From positions 1 to 41,074 of the forward strand of contig JAAYBZ010000037.1 in NCBI GenBank assembly GCA_012744445.1: 41,074 nucleotides of DNA. Reading direction: 5' to 3'. This document shows, piece by piece, positions 1-11,268 of this stretch (the stretch's first letter is position 1; each line of letters begins with the position of its first letter). This DNA comes from Myxococcales bacterium. Lineage in GTDB: Bacteria > Myxococcota_A > Polyangia > Polyangiales > Houyiibacteriaceae. The notes under the pieces were generated by a model that saw only the letters and a list, made by a program, of their open reading frames with translations, was not told where the DNA came from and made no database searches. The position numbers and the translations under genes are program-made.

Positions 1-212
1 CCCACGACCGTGATCCCCTCGCGAGGCACGGCAACGCTCGCGCTCGCGTCGGATTTGGCCACCTCGGCGCGGAAGACGATGGAGGGCGGGAGAGCCGCAG
101 GCGGCGTCACGCCGCGGACGCTGCACTCCCTCCCGGCGGCGCAGGCGCCGTCGGCCGCGGCGACCGAGGCGGAGAGGAGCATGAGGACGAGGGCGATGAG
201 CGAACCGCGCAT
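1..212 (-). CDS. secreted hypothetical protein, N-terminal part (runs off the left edge)
   Basis: Only the first 70 or so residues are present; the rest lies beyond base 1. Reading leftward from the ATG at 212, the protein starts MRGSLIALVLMLLSASVAAA, a clear Sec signal peptide with an AxA-type cleavage site. The mature part then begins with two cysteines (in DGACAAG and RECSVRG), so a disulphide-containing periplasmic or secreted protein is likely. The remaining visible sequence is Val/Ala/Pro-rich and I recognise no family. It is divergent from the sigma factor gene, with a 475-base gap between the two starts. The signal peptide is clear; the function is unknown. Confidence 0.6.
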   Translation of the reverse strand, partial: MRGSLIALVLMLLSASVAAADGACAAGRECSVRGVTPPAALPPSIVFRAEVAKSDASASVAVPREGITVV

Positions 213-687
213 GGCCGCGAGGATGCCATGGTGGGCGCGATGCGTCCCGCATCAGGGGCCTTCGCCTGGCGCGGCGGCAAGTCGAGTAGCCGGTTTTGAA
301 TGTAAACGGCCACTCGGGTAGCCACTCTGGCAGCCCGCGTCATCCCCCTTCGGATACCCATGGCTTAGCTGAATCCTGCGTCCGCGCAAGCGACGCACCG
401 AAAAAGTTCCGCGTCCGCGCGCGGTGAAAGCCGGCTCACGGAGAATTTTCCCCCGTAAGACCGTGACGTTTCGCCTTTCGGCCCCATAAGTGGAAGTCGG
501 AACGCGGCCTGCTCGGCGGGAGCCGGGCCCGTTCCAGTCGTGCGCGTCGGCGACCCTAGGGTTCGAGATGGGCTCGGCGTCGAAACGGGCACGCAACGTG
601 CACATGGAAACCCCGAACGCGAACGCAGGCGTGCAGCGGAGGCGGTCCCCCCGAGCCGCGCACGACCCCCCGAGAGGTAAATCGTCA
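213..687. other. 475-base intergenic region between divergent genes
   Basis: No convincing gene lies here. The frame leading into the sigma factor stays open back to about 490, but its composition is not protein-like and a good ribosome binding site sits just before 688, so I treat the stretch as leader and promoter DNA. It is less GC-rich in patches (for example 441-460 and 481-492) and contains a short inverted repeat around 409-424 (CCGCG...CGCGG). The length suggests a long 5' leader for the sigma factor gene and a separate promoter for the leftward gene. Confidence 0.5.
463..490 (+). promoter_or_regulatory. possible sigma-70 promoter for the sigma factor gene
   Basis: GTGACG (463-468) and CATAAG (485-490) are spaced by 16 bases. 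Each matches 4 of 6 consensus positions. If used, the transcript would carry a leader of nearly 200 bases before the ATG at 688. The match is weak and rests on position and spacing only. Confidence 0.25.
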
Positions 688-2073
688 ATGCCCAAGCAAG
701 CGCAGCTTCGCAAGCCGCAGAAGTCCTCGAAGAAGGCCGCTCAGGTCGACGAGGTGAAGGCCACCGAGGTCGAGCCCGAAGACGAGTTCGAGCTCGCAGA
801 GCCCCTCGATCCGCCCGAGCCCTCGAAGGAGCAGCTCGAGAGGGCGCGGACGGAGGCGGAGAAGGCGCTCAAGGAGCTCGAGCGTCAAGGTGCCGGCGAC
901 TCGACGCTCTCGCGCTATTTCCGCGAGATGGCGAACCACCGCGTCCTCACTCCCCAGGAGGAGATCGAGGCCGCCAAGGAGGTGGAGCGCCTCGAGATCG
1001 CGTATTGGGAGACGCTCTTCACCTACGTGCCCTGCTTCGAGACGGTGGCGCAGGTGATCGAGACGCACCTCGCGGCCCTCGACATCGCGCAGCCCGAGGA
1101 GCTCGCGGCGCTTCGCAAGTTCGCGAAGTCGTCGAAGAACCGCAAGCTCGGGAAGCGCCAGCAGGAGAAGTGGGACGAGCTGGCTACTGCGCTTGCCACC
1201 AAGATGCGCGAGCTCGACTCCGACCGGATCTTCGTCCAGGAGTCGGACAAGGCGGTCCATCGCCTCGCCGGTGCCTACGCCGAGGAGCGCGACATGGTGG
1301 GCGACGAGGTGCGCATCACCTCGCAGTTCAAGCAGTACCTCGCCGACGTGGCCAAGGCGCGCCGCGCGCAGCAGAACGCCAAGAACCGCTTCGTCGCCGC
1401 GAACCTCCGCCTCGTGGTCTCCATCGCGCGCCGCTACAACCGCGGCCGTCTCCCCCTCATCGACCTCATCCAAGAGGGCAACATCGGCCTCATGAAGGCG
1501 GTCGAGCGCTTCGATCACAACCGCGGATACCGCTTCTCGACGTACGCGTCGTGGTGGATCCGACACGCGATCAGCCGCGCGCTCGCCGACAAGGGCCGTG
1601 CGGTCCGCATCCCGGTCCACATGCTCGACACCTACAACCGCGTCGCGCGGGCCACGCAGGCCATCGCCACGCGGACCGGCAAGGAGCCCACGCCGGAGGA
1701 GCTCGAGAAGGAGACCGGCATCGCCGCCGAGAAGCTCGAGAAGATCAAGGGCTACTGGGCGGAGACCCCGTTCAGCCTCGACCGCCCCGTCAACGACGAG
1801 GACGGCCGGAAGTTCATCGACTTCCTCGAGGAGGAGAACGTCCCCACGCCGTACGAGCAGCTCCTCGCCCAGAAGTGGAGCGAAGAGGTGCGCCGTCTCC
1901 TCGACACCCTGACGCCGATGGAGGCCCGCATCCTCCGCTGGCGCTTCGGCCTCGACGACGAGGACGAGCTCACGCTCAAGGAGATCGGCGACAAGTACAA
2001 CCTCAGCCGCGAGCGCATCCGCCAGCTCCAGGAGCAGGCGCTCGGCAAGATCCGCCGCCAGATCAAGGAGTGA
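688..2073 (+). CDS. RNA polymerase sigma factor, RpoD/SigA-type sigma-70 family
   Basis: A 461-residue sigma-70 factor that directs RNA polymerase to promoters. Region 1.2 lies at about residues 73-100 (LSRYFREM...LTPQEE), region 2 at 227-297 including the -10 recognition helix [14 protein letters not shown] (283-296), region 3 at about 305-385, and region 4 at 400-460 with the -35 helix-turn-helix [20 protein letters not shown] (429-448). Residues 1-70 are a charged Lys/Glu/Pro-rich tail instead of a normal region 1.1. A 120-residue insert separates regions 1.2 and 2, as in primary-type factors. It is shorter than most primary RpoD proteins, so it may be a group 2 (RpoD-like alternative) factor. 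The ATG at 688 is chosen because GAGAGG lies about 10 bases upstream. A terminator follows directly. Confidence 0.93.
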   Translation: MPKQAQLRKPQKSSKKAAQVDEVKATEVEPEDEFELAEPLDPPEPSKEQLERARTEAEKALKELERQGAGDSTLSRYFREMANHRVLTPQEEIEAAKEVERLEIAYWETLFTYVPCFETVAQVIETHLAALDIAQPEELAALRKFAKSSKNRKLGKRQQEKWDELATALATKMRELDSDRIFVQESDKAVHRLAGAYAEERDMVGDEVRITSQFKQYLADVAKARRAQQNAKNRFVAANLRLVVSIARRYNRGRLPLIDLIQEGNIGLMKAVERFDHNRGYRFSTYASWWIRHAISRALADKGRAVRIPVHMLDTYNRVARATQAIATRTGKEPTPEELEKETGIAAEKLEKIKGYWAETPFSLDRPVNDEDGRKFIDFLEEENVPTPYEQLLAQKWSEEVRRLLDTLTPMEARILRWRFGLDDEDELTLKEIGDKYNLSRERIRQLQEQALGKIRRQIKE

Positions 2074-2100
2074 TCGCGAGACCTTCGCGATGACGCGAGG

Positions 2101-2137
2101 AGGGCGCCCTGCGAGAGCACGGCGCCCTTCTTCGTTT
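2101..2137 (+). terminator. Rho-independent terminator after the sigma factor gene
   Basis: An 8-bp perfect stem, AGGGCGCC (2101-2108) with GGCGCCCT (2121-2128), and a 12-base loop are followed by the T-rich tail TCTTCGTTT. It lies 28 bases after the sigma factor stop and just before the 3' end of the convergent carboxypeptidase gene. Confidence 0.75.
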
Positions 2138-2142
2138 CGAGG

Positions 2143-3591
2143 TCAGCGGCCGCCGCGGGCGTAGAGCTCGTTGGCGAGGCGGGTGACGATGGCGTCAGCC
2201 AGGTTCCGCGCCTGGGCCTGCTTGCCGCGCACGCCGTTCGCGAGGAACGAGAAGACGTAGCCTTGCTCGGGCTCGGGGCCGAAGACGTAGCCGCTGAGCG
2301 AGATCACGCTGTTGAGCGTGCCCGTCTTGGCGCGGACGATGCGCGGCGCCGGGAGATCGCGGAAGCGCCGGGCGAGGGTGCCATCCACGCCGCCGATGGC
2401 GAGGTGCGAGACGAACTCGCCGCGGATGCTCGGATCGCGGTAGGCCCAGCGGAGCACGGCGGTGAAGTGCTTGGGCGCGATGAGGTTGCCGTCGAAGAGG
2501 CCCGAGCCGTTGACGAGCTGGGCCTCGCCCTCGGGGACGCCGGCCGCGCGGAGCACCTCGCGCACGGCCTCGAGCCCGCGCTCCGAGGTCCCCGGCCGCT
2601 CGCGCGCCATCCCGATCGCCTTGAGGATCATCTCGGCGACGAAGTTGTCGGAGTCCTTCCCCACCGGGAGCAGGAGCTGCGAGAGGGGCGCGGATTCGCG
2701 ATACACCAGCATGGGGAGGTCCATGCGGCTCGGGCCGACCTTCACCTCGATGGAGGGCCCTGCGAGGCCGTGACGCCGCAACGAGTCGGCCAGCACGTGG
2801 CCGGCGTGGGCGAGCGGGTTCTCGATGCGGCGGCGATATCGGAGGCCGAGCGTCCCGGCCGGGACCACGCCGCGGAGGCGGAGCCACATCTTCTCGCCGT
2901 CGGCGGTGGCACCCTGATCGGCGATGACGTTGGCCGCTTCGGTGGGCTCCCCCGTGCGGATGGCCGACTGGACGTCGAAATACCCCGCGCCGTGGAGGAT
3001 GACCTTGGCGGGCGCGCCGGGCGTCGGCCCCGGGTTCACGCGCAGGACGTAGGAGCTCCGGTCGATCGAGACGGCGCCGATGGCGGCGCGGAAGGCCGCT
3101 TGCTCCTGCGGCTGCTGATCGAAGGCCGGCGGGAGGAGGCGGTCGTCGAAGGCGCTCCCGTCGACGCGGACCGAGCCGACGCGCTTGATGCCGCGATCCA
3201 CCAGGCCGCGCACCAGGTTGTCGATGTCGGGCTCGGTGAGCGTAGGATCACCTTCTCCACGGAGGACGAGCTCTTCGATGTCCTCGCCCACGACGTTCCC
3301 GTACAATCCCGTGCGGAGCGTATGTTCGGGCCCGAGGAAAGAGAGCGCGGCCGCAGCCGTGAGCACCTTCATGTTGGAGGCCGGGTTCCGCTCGACGTTC
3401 GCCTTGTGCGCGTAGACCTCTTGGCCGGTCTGGAGATCGAGGACGTGCACGCCGACCTCTTCGCCGAGCCCCGACGCGCGGACGAGCTCGTCGAGGGAAG
3501 AGGCGAGGGCGCCGCGATCGGCCGCGACGAGCGCCGTGGTCAGGAGCATCACGGCGGCCGCGGAGAAGAAGACTGTCGCCTTGGACCGCAT
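2143..3591 (-). CDS. dacB: D-alanyl-D-alanine carboxypeptidase/endopeptidase, PBP4 type (peptidase S13)
   Basis: A 482-residue periplasmic penicillin-binding protein that trims or cleaves peptidoglycan peptides. An N-terminal signal peptide (about residues 1-24, ending LVAADRG) exports it. All three active-site motifs are visible: SxxK as SNMK (residues 72-75), SxN as SDN within [11 protein letters not shown], and KTG as KTGT within VRAKTGTLN near the C terminus. The wide gap between SxxK and SxN is what the S13 family shows, because an extra domain is inserted there. The ATG at 3591 gives a sensible signal peptide. It is head-to-head with the peptide-binding lipoprotein gene, with almost no space between them. 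Confidence 0.92.
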   Translation of the reverse strand: MRSKATVFFSAAAVMLLTTALVAADRGALASSLDELVRASGLGEEVGVHVLDLQTGQEVYAHKANVERNPASNMKVLTAAAALSFLGPEHTLRTGLYGNVVGEDIEELVLRGEGDPTLTEPDIDNLVRGLVDRGIKRVGSVRVDGSAFDDRLLPPAFDQQPQEQAAFRAAIGAVSIDRSSYVLRVNPGPTPGAPAKVILHGAGYFDVQSAIRTGEPTEAANVIADQGATADGEKMWLRLRGVVPAGTLGLRYRRRIENPLAHAGHVLADSLRRHGLAGPSIEVKVGPSRMDLPMLVYRESAPLSQLLLPVGKDSDNFVAEMILKAIGMARERPGTSERGLEAVREVLRAAGVPEGEAQLVNGSGLFDGNLIAPKHFTAVLRWAYRDPSIRGEFVSHLAIGGVDGTLARRFRDLPAPRIVRAKTGTLNSVISLSGYVFGPEPEQGYVFSFLANGVRGKQAQARNLADAIVTRLANELYARGGR

Positions 3592-3609
3592 GGCGCCTAC
3601 GCTAGCAGG

Positions 3610-5178
3610 CTGTCCGCGGGGCGTCTCGCCTGGGGCCCGCTCCGCGCGCTGCTCCTTTCGGCGCTGCTCGCCCTCGCGCCCTTGGTCACCGGCTGCACGC
3701 GCGCGGCCGCGGGCGAAGCGCGCGACGCGGTCTCCGTGCTCGTCTCGGGCGATCCGCAGAACCTCGATCCGCGCTTCGTCTGGGACGCGTGGGGCCTGCG
3801 CGTCTCCCGGCTGATCTTCGCCTCGCTCTTCACCATCGATCCGGTGCGGCTCGAGGCCGTGCCCGAGCTCGCCGAGTCGGCCGAGCGCGTCGGCGAGCGC
3901 GAGTGGCTGGTGCGCCTCCGTGAGGGGCTCGCCTTCTCCGACGGCTCCCCACTCGACGCCGAGGACGTCGTCGCGACCTTCCGGGGCGTGGTCGATCCCG
4001 CGCTCGGGAGCCGCTTCGCCGGCACCTATGGACGCATCGAGCGCGTCGAGGCCGTCGATCCGCGCACCGTCCGCTTCGTGCTCCGCGAGCCGCACGCCAC
4101 CTTCCTCACCGATCTCGAGCTGCCCATCGTGCGCCGCGTCGACGCCACGCGGCCGATGCGCGAGACGCCCGAGTCGCTCGTCGGCGCGGGGCCCTATCGC
4201 CTGGTCTCGCGCGAAGAGGGGCGGATTTCCCTCGAGGCCAACCCGCACTGGTATGGCGGCGAGCCTCGGCACGCGCGCGTCGAGGTGGTGGTGGTCCGCG
4301 ACGACAACACGCGCGCGCTCCGTCTCCTCGGGGGCCGCGGCGACATCGCGCCGAAGTCCATCCCGAGCCTGCTCGTGCCCATGTTCGTCGAGCGGCCCGA
4401 GTTCGAGATCCGGTACGTGGGCGGGCCCGGCACCACCTACCTCGGCTTGAACCACGAGGTGCCGGCGCTCCGCGATCCGCGCGTGCGGGAGGCGCTCGCG
4501 CACGCGATCGATCGCGATCTCCTCGTGCGCGCCAAGCTCTCGGGCCGCGGCAGCGTGGCGACCAGCTTCATCCCCAAGGGCCATTGGGCCTCGCTCGACG
4601 GCGAGCTCGAGCCGCACCCCTACGATCCGGCCCGGGCCAAGGCGCTGCTCGCCGAGGCGGGCTATGGCGAGGGACGGGCGCGTCTCCGGCTGGTGCTCCG
4701 CGTGGCCTCGGATCGGGCGCGCATCAGCCTCGCGCGCGCCATCGCGGCCATGCTGGGCGAGATCGGCGTCGCGGTCGACGTGCGCCCGAGCGAGAACGCG
4801 CACCTCCGCGCCGATCTCGACGCCGGCCGCTTCGAGCTCACGCTCATGGAGGTCCCGGAGGTCATCGAGCCGCACTTCTTGAGCTGGTTCTTCGCGTCGG
4901 ATCGCATCCCGTCGGCCACCACGGCCGGGGCCAACCGTTTCCGCTTCCGGAACGAGGCGCTCGACGCCGCCTTCGATCGCGGCGTGAGGAGCTTCGATCT
5001 CGAGGCGCGGCGAGAGGCCTACGCCGAGGTCCAGCGCATCCTCCACCGCGAGCTCCCCGTGATCCCGCTCTTCCACGAGGACGTGGTAGTCGTCGCCCGT
5101 AAGGGGGTCGGCTTCGAAGCGCCCCGTGATGGACGCCTGGGTCCTCTTGCGAGGGCCCTCCCGACCGAAGCGCGGTAA
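3610..5178 (+). CDS. peptide/nickel-type ABC transporter substrate-binding lipoprotein (SBP family 5)
   Basis: About 520 residues, resembling DppA/OppA proteins that capture peptides for an ABC importer. It begins with a hydrophobic stretch and a lipobox (LVTGC), so it should be a lipid-anchored periplasmic protein. Family features include the N-terminal DPQNLDPRFVWDAWG, then LREGLAFSDGSPLDAEDVVATF, GAGPYRLV, and the C-terminal LNHEVPALRDPRVREALAHA. The start is a problem: no ATG, GTG or TTG lies in frame just before the signal peptide. CTG at 3610 is the best-placed candidate, while an ATG at 3590 is out of frame, so a rare start or a frameshift is possible. No permease or ATPase genes are nearby, so it may be an orphan binding protein. 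Confidence 0.8.
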   Translation: MSAGRLAWGPLRALLLSALLALAPLVTGCTRAAAGEARDAVSVLVSGDPQNLDPRFVWDAWGLRVSRLIFASLFTIDPVRLEAVPELAESAERVGEREWLVRLREGLAFSDGSPLDAEDVVATFRGVVDPALGSRFAGTYGRIERVEAVDPRTVRFVLREPHATFLTDLELPIVRRVDATRPMRETPESLVGAGPYRLVSREEGRISLEANPHWYGGEPRHARVEVVVVRDDNTRALRLLGGRGDIAPKSIPSLLVPMFVERPEFEIRYVGGPGTTYLGLNHEVPALRDPRVREALAHAIDRDLLVRAKLSGRGSVATSFIPKGHWASLDGELEPHPYDPARAKALLAEAGYGEGRARLRLVLRVASDRARISLARAIAAMLGEIGVAVDVRPSENAHLRADLDAGRFELTLMEVPEVIEPHFLSWFFASDRIPSATTAGANRFRFRNEALDAAFDRGVRSFDLEARREAYAEVQRILHRELPVIPLFHEDVVVVARKGVGFEAPRDGRLGPLARALPTEAR

Positions 5179-5247
5179 TCGGACCGATTTCGTGTTAGAT
5201 CGGGAGACCCGACGGGGCGACATCCGGTCGCCCCTCCAATTCTTTTC
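5178..5247 (+). promoter_or_regulatory. three consecutive inverted repeats in the sodB upstream region
   Basis: Between the binding-protein stop and sodB lie three dyads. They are ATCGG-a-CCGAT (5178-5188), TCGGG-aga-CCCGA (5200-5212), and GGGGCGAC-atccg-GTCGCCCC (5214-5234). The last has a perfect 8-bp stem followed by the pyrimidine-rich TCCAATTCTTTT (to 5247), like an intrinsic terminator. It could end the upstream transcript or attenuate sodB. TTAGAT (5195-5200) could be a -10 element between the first two dyads. Confidence 0.5.
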
Positions 5248-5262
5248 TCGAGGGAGAACAAG

Positions 5263-5841
5263 ATGGCCTTTGAACTACCGGAGCTGCCGTGGGCGAAGAA
5301 CGCCCTCGCCCCGCACATCAGCGAAGAGACGATCGACTACCACTACGGCAAGCATCACGCGGCCTACGTGAAGAACCTCAACGGCTTCGTCGAGAGTGAT
5401 TCCTCGCTCCAGGGCAAGAGCCTCGAGGAGATCGTCAAGTCGTCGTCGGGCGGCGTCTTCAACAACGCGGCGCAGGTCTGGAACCACACCTTCTACTGGC
5501 ACAGCATGAAGCCGGGCGGGGGCGGGAAGCCGACCGGGGCCATCGCGGACGCCATCCAGGAGAGCTTCGGCGGCTACGACGAGTTCCGCAAGCAGTTCGC
5601 GCAGGCCGCCGCGACGCAGTTCGGCTCGGGCTGGGCGTGGCTCGTCCTCGATGGCAAGAAGCTCGAGATCGTGAAGACCTCGAACGCCGAGACGCCGCTG
5701 ACCACCAGCAAGAAGCCCCTCCTCACGATCGACGTGTGGGAGCACGCTTATTACATCGACTTCCGCAACGCGCGCCCCACGTACATCGATACGTTCCTCG
5801 ATCACCTGGTGAACTGGGACTTCGCCAACCAGAACCTCTGA
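5263..5841 (+). CDS. sodB: iron superoxide dismutase
   Basis: A 192-residue Fe-type superoxide dismutase that converts superoxide to oxygen and hydrogen peroxide in the cytoplasm; there is no signal peptide. The four metal ligands are present: His27, His75 (in WNHTFYWH), Asp157 and His161 (in DVWEHAYYIDF). Gln71 in NNAAQVWNH is at the position typical of Fe rather than Mn enzymes. The length matches the family. A strong ribosome binding site (GAGGGAG) precedes the ATG at 5263. It is flanked by dyads upstream and a terminator downstream, so it is probably monocistronic. Confidence 0.96.
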   Translation: MAFELPELPWAKNALAPHISEETIDYHYGKHHAAYVKNLNGFVESDSSLQGKSLEEIVKSSSGGVFNNAAQVWNHTFYWHSMKPGGGGKPTGAIADAIQESFGGYDEFRKQFAQAAATQFGSGWAWLVLDGKKLEIVKTSNAETPLTTSKKPLLTIDVWEHAYYIDFRNARPTYIDTFLDHLVNWDFANQNL

Positions 5842-5867
5842 CGAGGACGCGCGCTCTCGCGCCAAAC

Positions 5868-5900
5868 GGGCGGCGGGCGTCTCGGCCCGTCGCCCTTTTT
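5868..5900 (+). terminator. Rho-independent terminator after sodB
   Basis: An 11-bp stem, GGGCGGCGGGC (5868-5878) with GCCCGTCGCCC (5885-5895), contains one G-T wobble and is followed directly by TTTTT (5896-5900). It lies 27 bases after the sodB stop and 18 bases before the next ATG. Confidence 0.85.
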
Positions 5901-5917
5901 CGTTTCGAGTCTCGAAC

Positions 5918-7213
5918 ATGATCCTCCGTGACCCCGTCCATGGCCTCGTCTCGTTCGAAGGACGTCGCGAGCGCCTCGTCGAAGCGCTGCTCTCCACCCG
6001 CGAGGTGCAGAGACTCCGGCGCGTTCGTCAGCTCGGTTTGGCGAGCCTGGTCTTCCCGGGGGCGGAGCACAGCCGCTTCGCGCACGCCGTCGGCGCGGCC
6101 TACGTGATGTCGCGCCTCCTCTCGCGCATCGCCGAGACGCCCGAGGGGCGCGACCTCCTCGACGAGGAGAGCGGCGACGACGCCATCGCGGCCGCGCTCC
6201 TCCACGACGTCGGCCACGGGCCGTTCTCGCACCTCTTCGAGGACGTGCTGCCGCGCGCGCGCTCCCACGAGGACTGGACGATCGACGCGATCCGCGACGA
6301 GGGCACGGAGGTCCATCGCGCGCTCGAGGCCTTCCGACCGGGCATGAGCGAGGACGTGGCCGCCTTGCTCGAAGGGCGCCACCGCCACGCCTTCCTCGCC
6401 CGGGCCGTGAGCGGCACGCTCGACGTCGACCGCATGGACTATCTCGTGCGCGACAGCCACATGACGGGCGTAAGCTACGGGCTCTACGACCTCGACTGGC
6501 TCCTGCGCGGGCTCACGCTCGTGCCCATCGAGGGCGAGCTCCAGCTCTGCGTCGAGGGGCGGAAGGGCGTGCCGCCGGTCGAGTCGTTCTTCCTCGGGCG
6601 GCACCACATGTATCAACAAGTATACCACCACAAGGCGGTGCGCGCGGGCGAGGCGGTGGTGCGCGGTCTCTTCGCCCGGCTCACCGAGCTCGTCCGGGAA
6701 GGGAAGGGGCCGGGCGTGCTCCCTGCCGCGATCCGCACCGCCATCGTGGGCGGCGAAGTCTCGCTCGGGGCGTACTTCGAGCTCGACGACTCGGTGCTCC
6801 TCGCGGCCATGGGCGCATGGGAGCGCGAGGACGATCCCATCCTCTCGGCGTTCTCACGCGCGATACGCGAGCGGCGCCTCCCGAAGACCGTCCCGCTCCC
6901 CGTCGACCGGCCGGAGCTCTGGGTCGAGGTGCACGAGCGAGCGAGGGAGGCCGCCACCCAGCGCGGCTTCCGCGCCGACCTCGAGGTGCGGCTCGACGTG
7001 GCGGTCGACATGCCCTTCCGAGAGACCGACGATCCGCACGAGGGGATGTGGGTCTCCCTGCGCCATCACGCACCTCAGCGCCTCGGCGACGTCTCCTTCG
7101 TGCTCCGCGAGCTGCGGAACAAGCGCGTGGAGCGTCCGCGTCTCATCTTCCCTGCCGCGCTTCGCGACGATCTCGTCCGAATCCTTGGGGAATCCGGCGC
7201 CGAAACGGAGTGA
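5918..7213 (+). CDS. HD-domain phosphohydrolase (COG1078/dNTPase-like)
   Basis: A 431-residue cytoplasmic metal-dependent phosphohydrolase related to dGTPases and SAMHD1-like enzymes. It opens with the characteristic RDPVHGLVSFE. The HD metal-site motif is complete: His51-SRFAH56, LLHDVGH with His96-Asp97 and His100, FSH105, and LDVDRMDYLVRDS (Asp171 and Asp174). The substrate cannot be read from sequence; deoxynucleotide triphosphate or another phosphoester is likely by family. The gene stands between the sodB terminator and a response regulator gene, from which it is separated by 72 bases, so it may be a single-gene unit. Confidence 0.88.
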   Translation: MILRDPVHGLVSFEGRRERLVEALLSTREVQRLRRVRQLGLASLVFPGAEHSRFAHAVGAAYVMSRLLSRIAETPEGRDLLDEESGDDAIAAALLHDVGHGPFSHLFEDVLPRARSHEDWTIDAIRDEGTEVHRALEAFRPGMSEDVAALLEGRHRHAFLARAVSGTLDVDRMDYLVRDSHMTGVSYGLYDLDWLLRGLTLVPIEGELQLCVEGRKGVPPVESFFLGRHHMYQQVYHHKAVRAGEAVVRGLFARLTELVREGKGPGVLPAAIRTAIVGGEVSLGAYFELDDSVLLAAMGAWEREDDPILSAFSRAIRERRLPKTVPLPVDRPELWVEVHERAREAATQRGFRADLEVRLDVAVDMPFRETDDPHEGMWVSLRHHAPQRLGDVSFVLRELRNKRVERPRLIFPAALRDDLVRILGESGAETE

Positions 7214-7285
7214 CCTCGGTTTGAAGCCAGCGGTGGGGCTGCTAGCCTCGGGCGCTGGGGGCGAAAACCGCCAGACGATTCTCGC

Positions 7286-8635
<1,350 letters not shown>

Positions 8636-8650
8636 GTTATCCTCCGCGCG

Positions 8651-9625
8651 ATGTCTGAACGTATCCGGTTGGGCGAGCTCTTGGTGCGTGCCGGCCTCCT
8701 CACGGAGGCGCAGCTCGAAGCGGTCCTCGCGGCGCAGCGCGCGAGCGGGCGGAAGTTCGGCCAAGAGGTGGTCGCGCAGGGCTTCGTCGACGAGACGCAG
8801 GTTACGCAGATGCTCTCGAACCAGCTCAGCGTGCCTTGGGTCTCGCTCTACAAGGTCCCGTTCACGCGTGAGCTCTTGAGCCTCGTCCCGGCCGAGATCG
8901 CCGACCGGCACAACCTGATCCCGGTCTACGTCCGCAAGGTCCGGCGCCAGGGCGATACGCTCTTCGTCGCGCTCGACGATCCGCAGGACGACGAGGCGCT
9001 CTCGCTGGTCTCGCGGGTGACGGGCCTCCCGGTCAAGCCCATGGTCTCCCCGCCGAGCGAGATCCGGAACGCCATCCGCGTCTACTACTTCGGCCTCCCG
9101 CCCGTGACGCAGCCGACCTCGAGCGGCGAGCTCGCGGCCATCACGGCGGATCGCCTCTCGTCGCCCGAGATCCCGGCCTCGTCGGCGTCTGCCGCGGCCG
9201 AGCCCGAGCGCACGTCCCAGCCCGAGCCCGCGGCGCCCCCGGCCGAGGAGGAGGCGTCGGAGCCCGTCCCGGCGAGCCAGCTCGAGCGCCCCTCGGCGCC
9301 GCCCGAATCGGTCCGGCCCGGGAAGCCCCGCGGCGGCCCGCGCTTCGTCACCATGACGCTCCTCGACGGCACGACCGTGCGCCTCCCCGTGAGCTCGGGG
9401 AAGGGCAAGGGCGGCGAGGCCAAGGCCGACGAGCGGCTCACGGCGCGCGACCTCGTGAAGGCGCTCGACGCGCGGGCCCACGGGGAGAACATCGCCGACG
9501 TGCTCGGCGAGGCGAGCTGGGAGTCGCTCTTCGCGACGCTGCTCTCGCTGCTGCTCCGCAAGGGCCTCCTCGCCGACTGGGAATTCGTCGAGGAGTGGGA
9601 GAAGCACAAGCCCAACGGGCGCTGA
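8651..9625 (+). CDS. stand-alone MshEN (GspE/PilB N-terminal) domain protein
   Basis: A 324-residue protein whose first 140 residues match the N-terminal domain of type II secretion and type IV pilus ATPases. The markers are RLGELLVRAGLLTEAQLEAVL, FVDETQVTQMLSNQL, VPAEIADRHNLIPVYV and LFVALDDPQDDEALSLVSRVTG. This domain binds c-di-GMP in some relatives. No Walker motifs follow. After a Pro/Ala/Glu-rich linker (about 170-230) comes a C-terminal segment of about 90 residues (TMTLLDGTTVRLPV, then a helical region ending in EEWEKHKPNGR). It is therefore a regulatory or adaptor protein, not a motor. The short gap after the response regulator suggests a shared transcript. Confidence 0.75.
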   Translation: MSERIRLGELLVRAGLLTEAQLEAVLAAQRASGRKFGQEVVAQGFVDETQVTQMLSNQLSVPWVSLYKVPFTRELLSLVPAEIADRHNLIPVYVRKVRRQGDTLFVALDDPQDDEALSLVSRVTGLPVKPMVSPPSEIRNAIRVYYFGLPPVTQPTSSGELAAITADRLSSPEIPASSASAAAEPERTSQPEPAAPPAEEEASEPVPASQLERPSAPPESVRPGKPRGGPRFVTMTLLDGTTVRLPVSSGKGKGGEAKADERLTARDLVKALDARAHGENIADVLGEASWESLFATLLSLLLRKGLLADWEFVEEWEKHKPNGR

Positions 9626-9627
9626 GC

Positions 9628-9860
9628 TCAGTCGTCGTCGCCAGGCGCGACGAGGCCCTCCTCGATCTGCTCGCCCACCTTGGCGCCGGCCTTCGCGCCC
9701 GCTTCGCGGAGCTCGCGGCCGAGCTCCTTGGCCTCGTCGGTGGAGGCGATGCGCACGACGTGCTGAAAGAGCGTGCGCTCGCCGATCGGCACGCCGAAGA
9801 AGACGTAGAGGAGGATGGTGAGGGTGACGAGCCGATAGGCGAGCTTGATGGTGCCGAAGA

Positions 9861-9864
<4 letters not shown>
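9628..9864 (-). CDS. small single-pass membrane protein
   Basis: A 78-residue protein with one membrane segment near the N terminus (about residues 8-26, LAYRLVTLTILLYVFFGVP). A charged, Ala/Glu-rich helical tail follows. Its ATG overlaps the stop of the upstream response regulator (ATGA), indicating translational coupling. No family is recognised. The tail would lie in the cytoplasm or periplasm depending on orientation; Lys and Arg residues precede the segment. It is convergent with the MshEN gene, with two bases between the stops. Confidence 0.7.
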
Positions 9865-11255
<1,391 letters not shown>

Positions 11256-11268
11256 CGCTCTCTGCGCC

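Noticed and set aside
490..687. An N-terminal extension of the sigma factor of 66 residues
   Set aside because: Its composition is Arg/Pro/Ser noise and there is a good ribosome binding site before the ATG at 688.
2143..5223. A 1026-residue open frame on the minus strand running through the peptide-binding gene
   Set aside because: Only the dacB part (up to 3591) has protein character. The rest is the mirror of a strongly GC3-biased gene and has no signal peptide, motif or family pattern.
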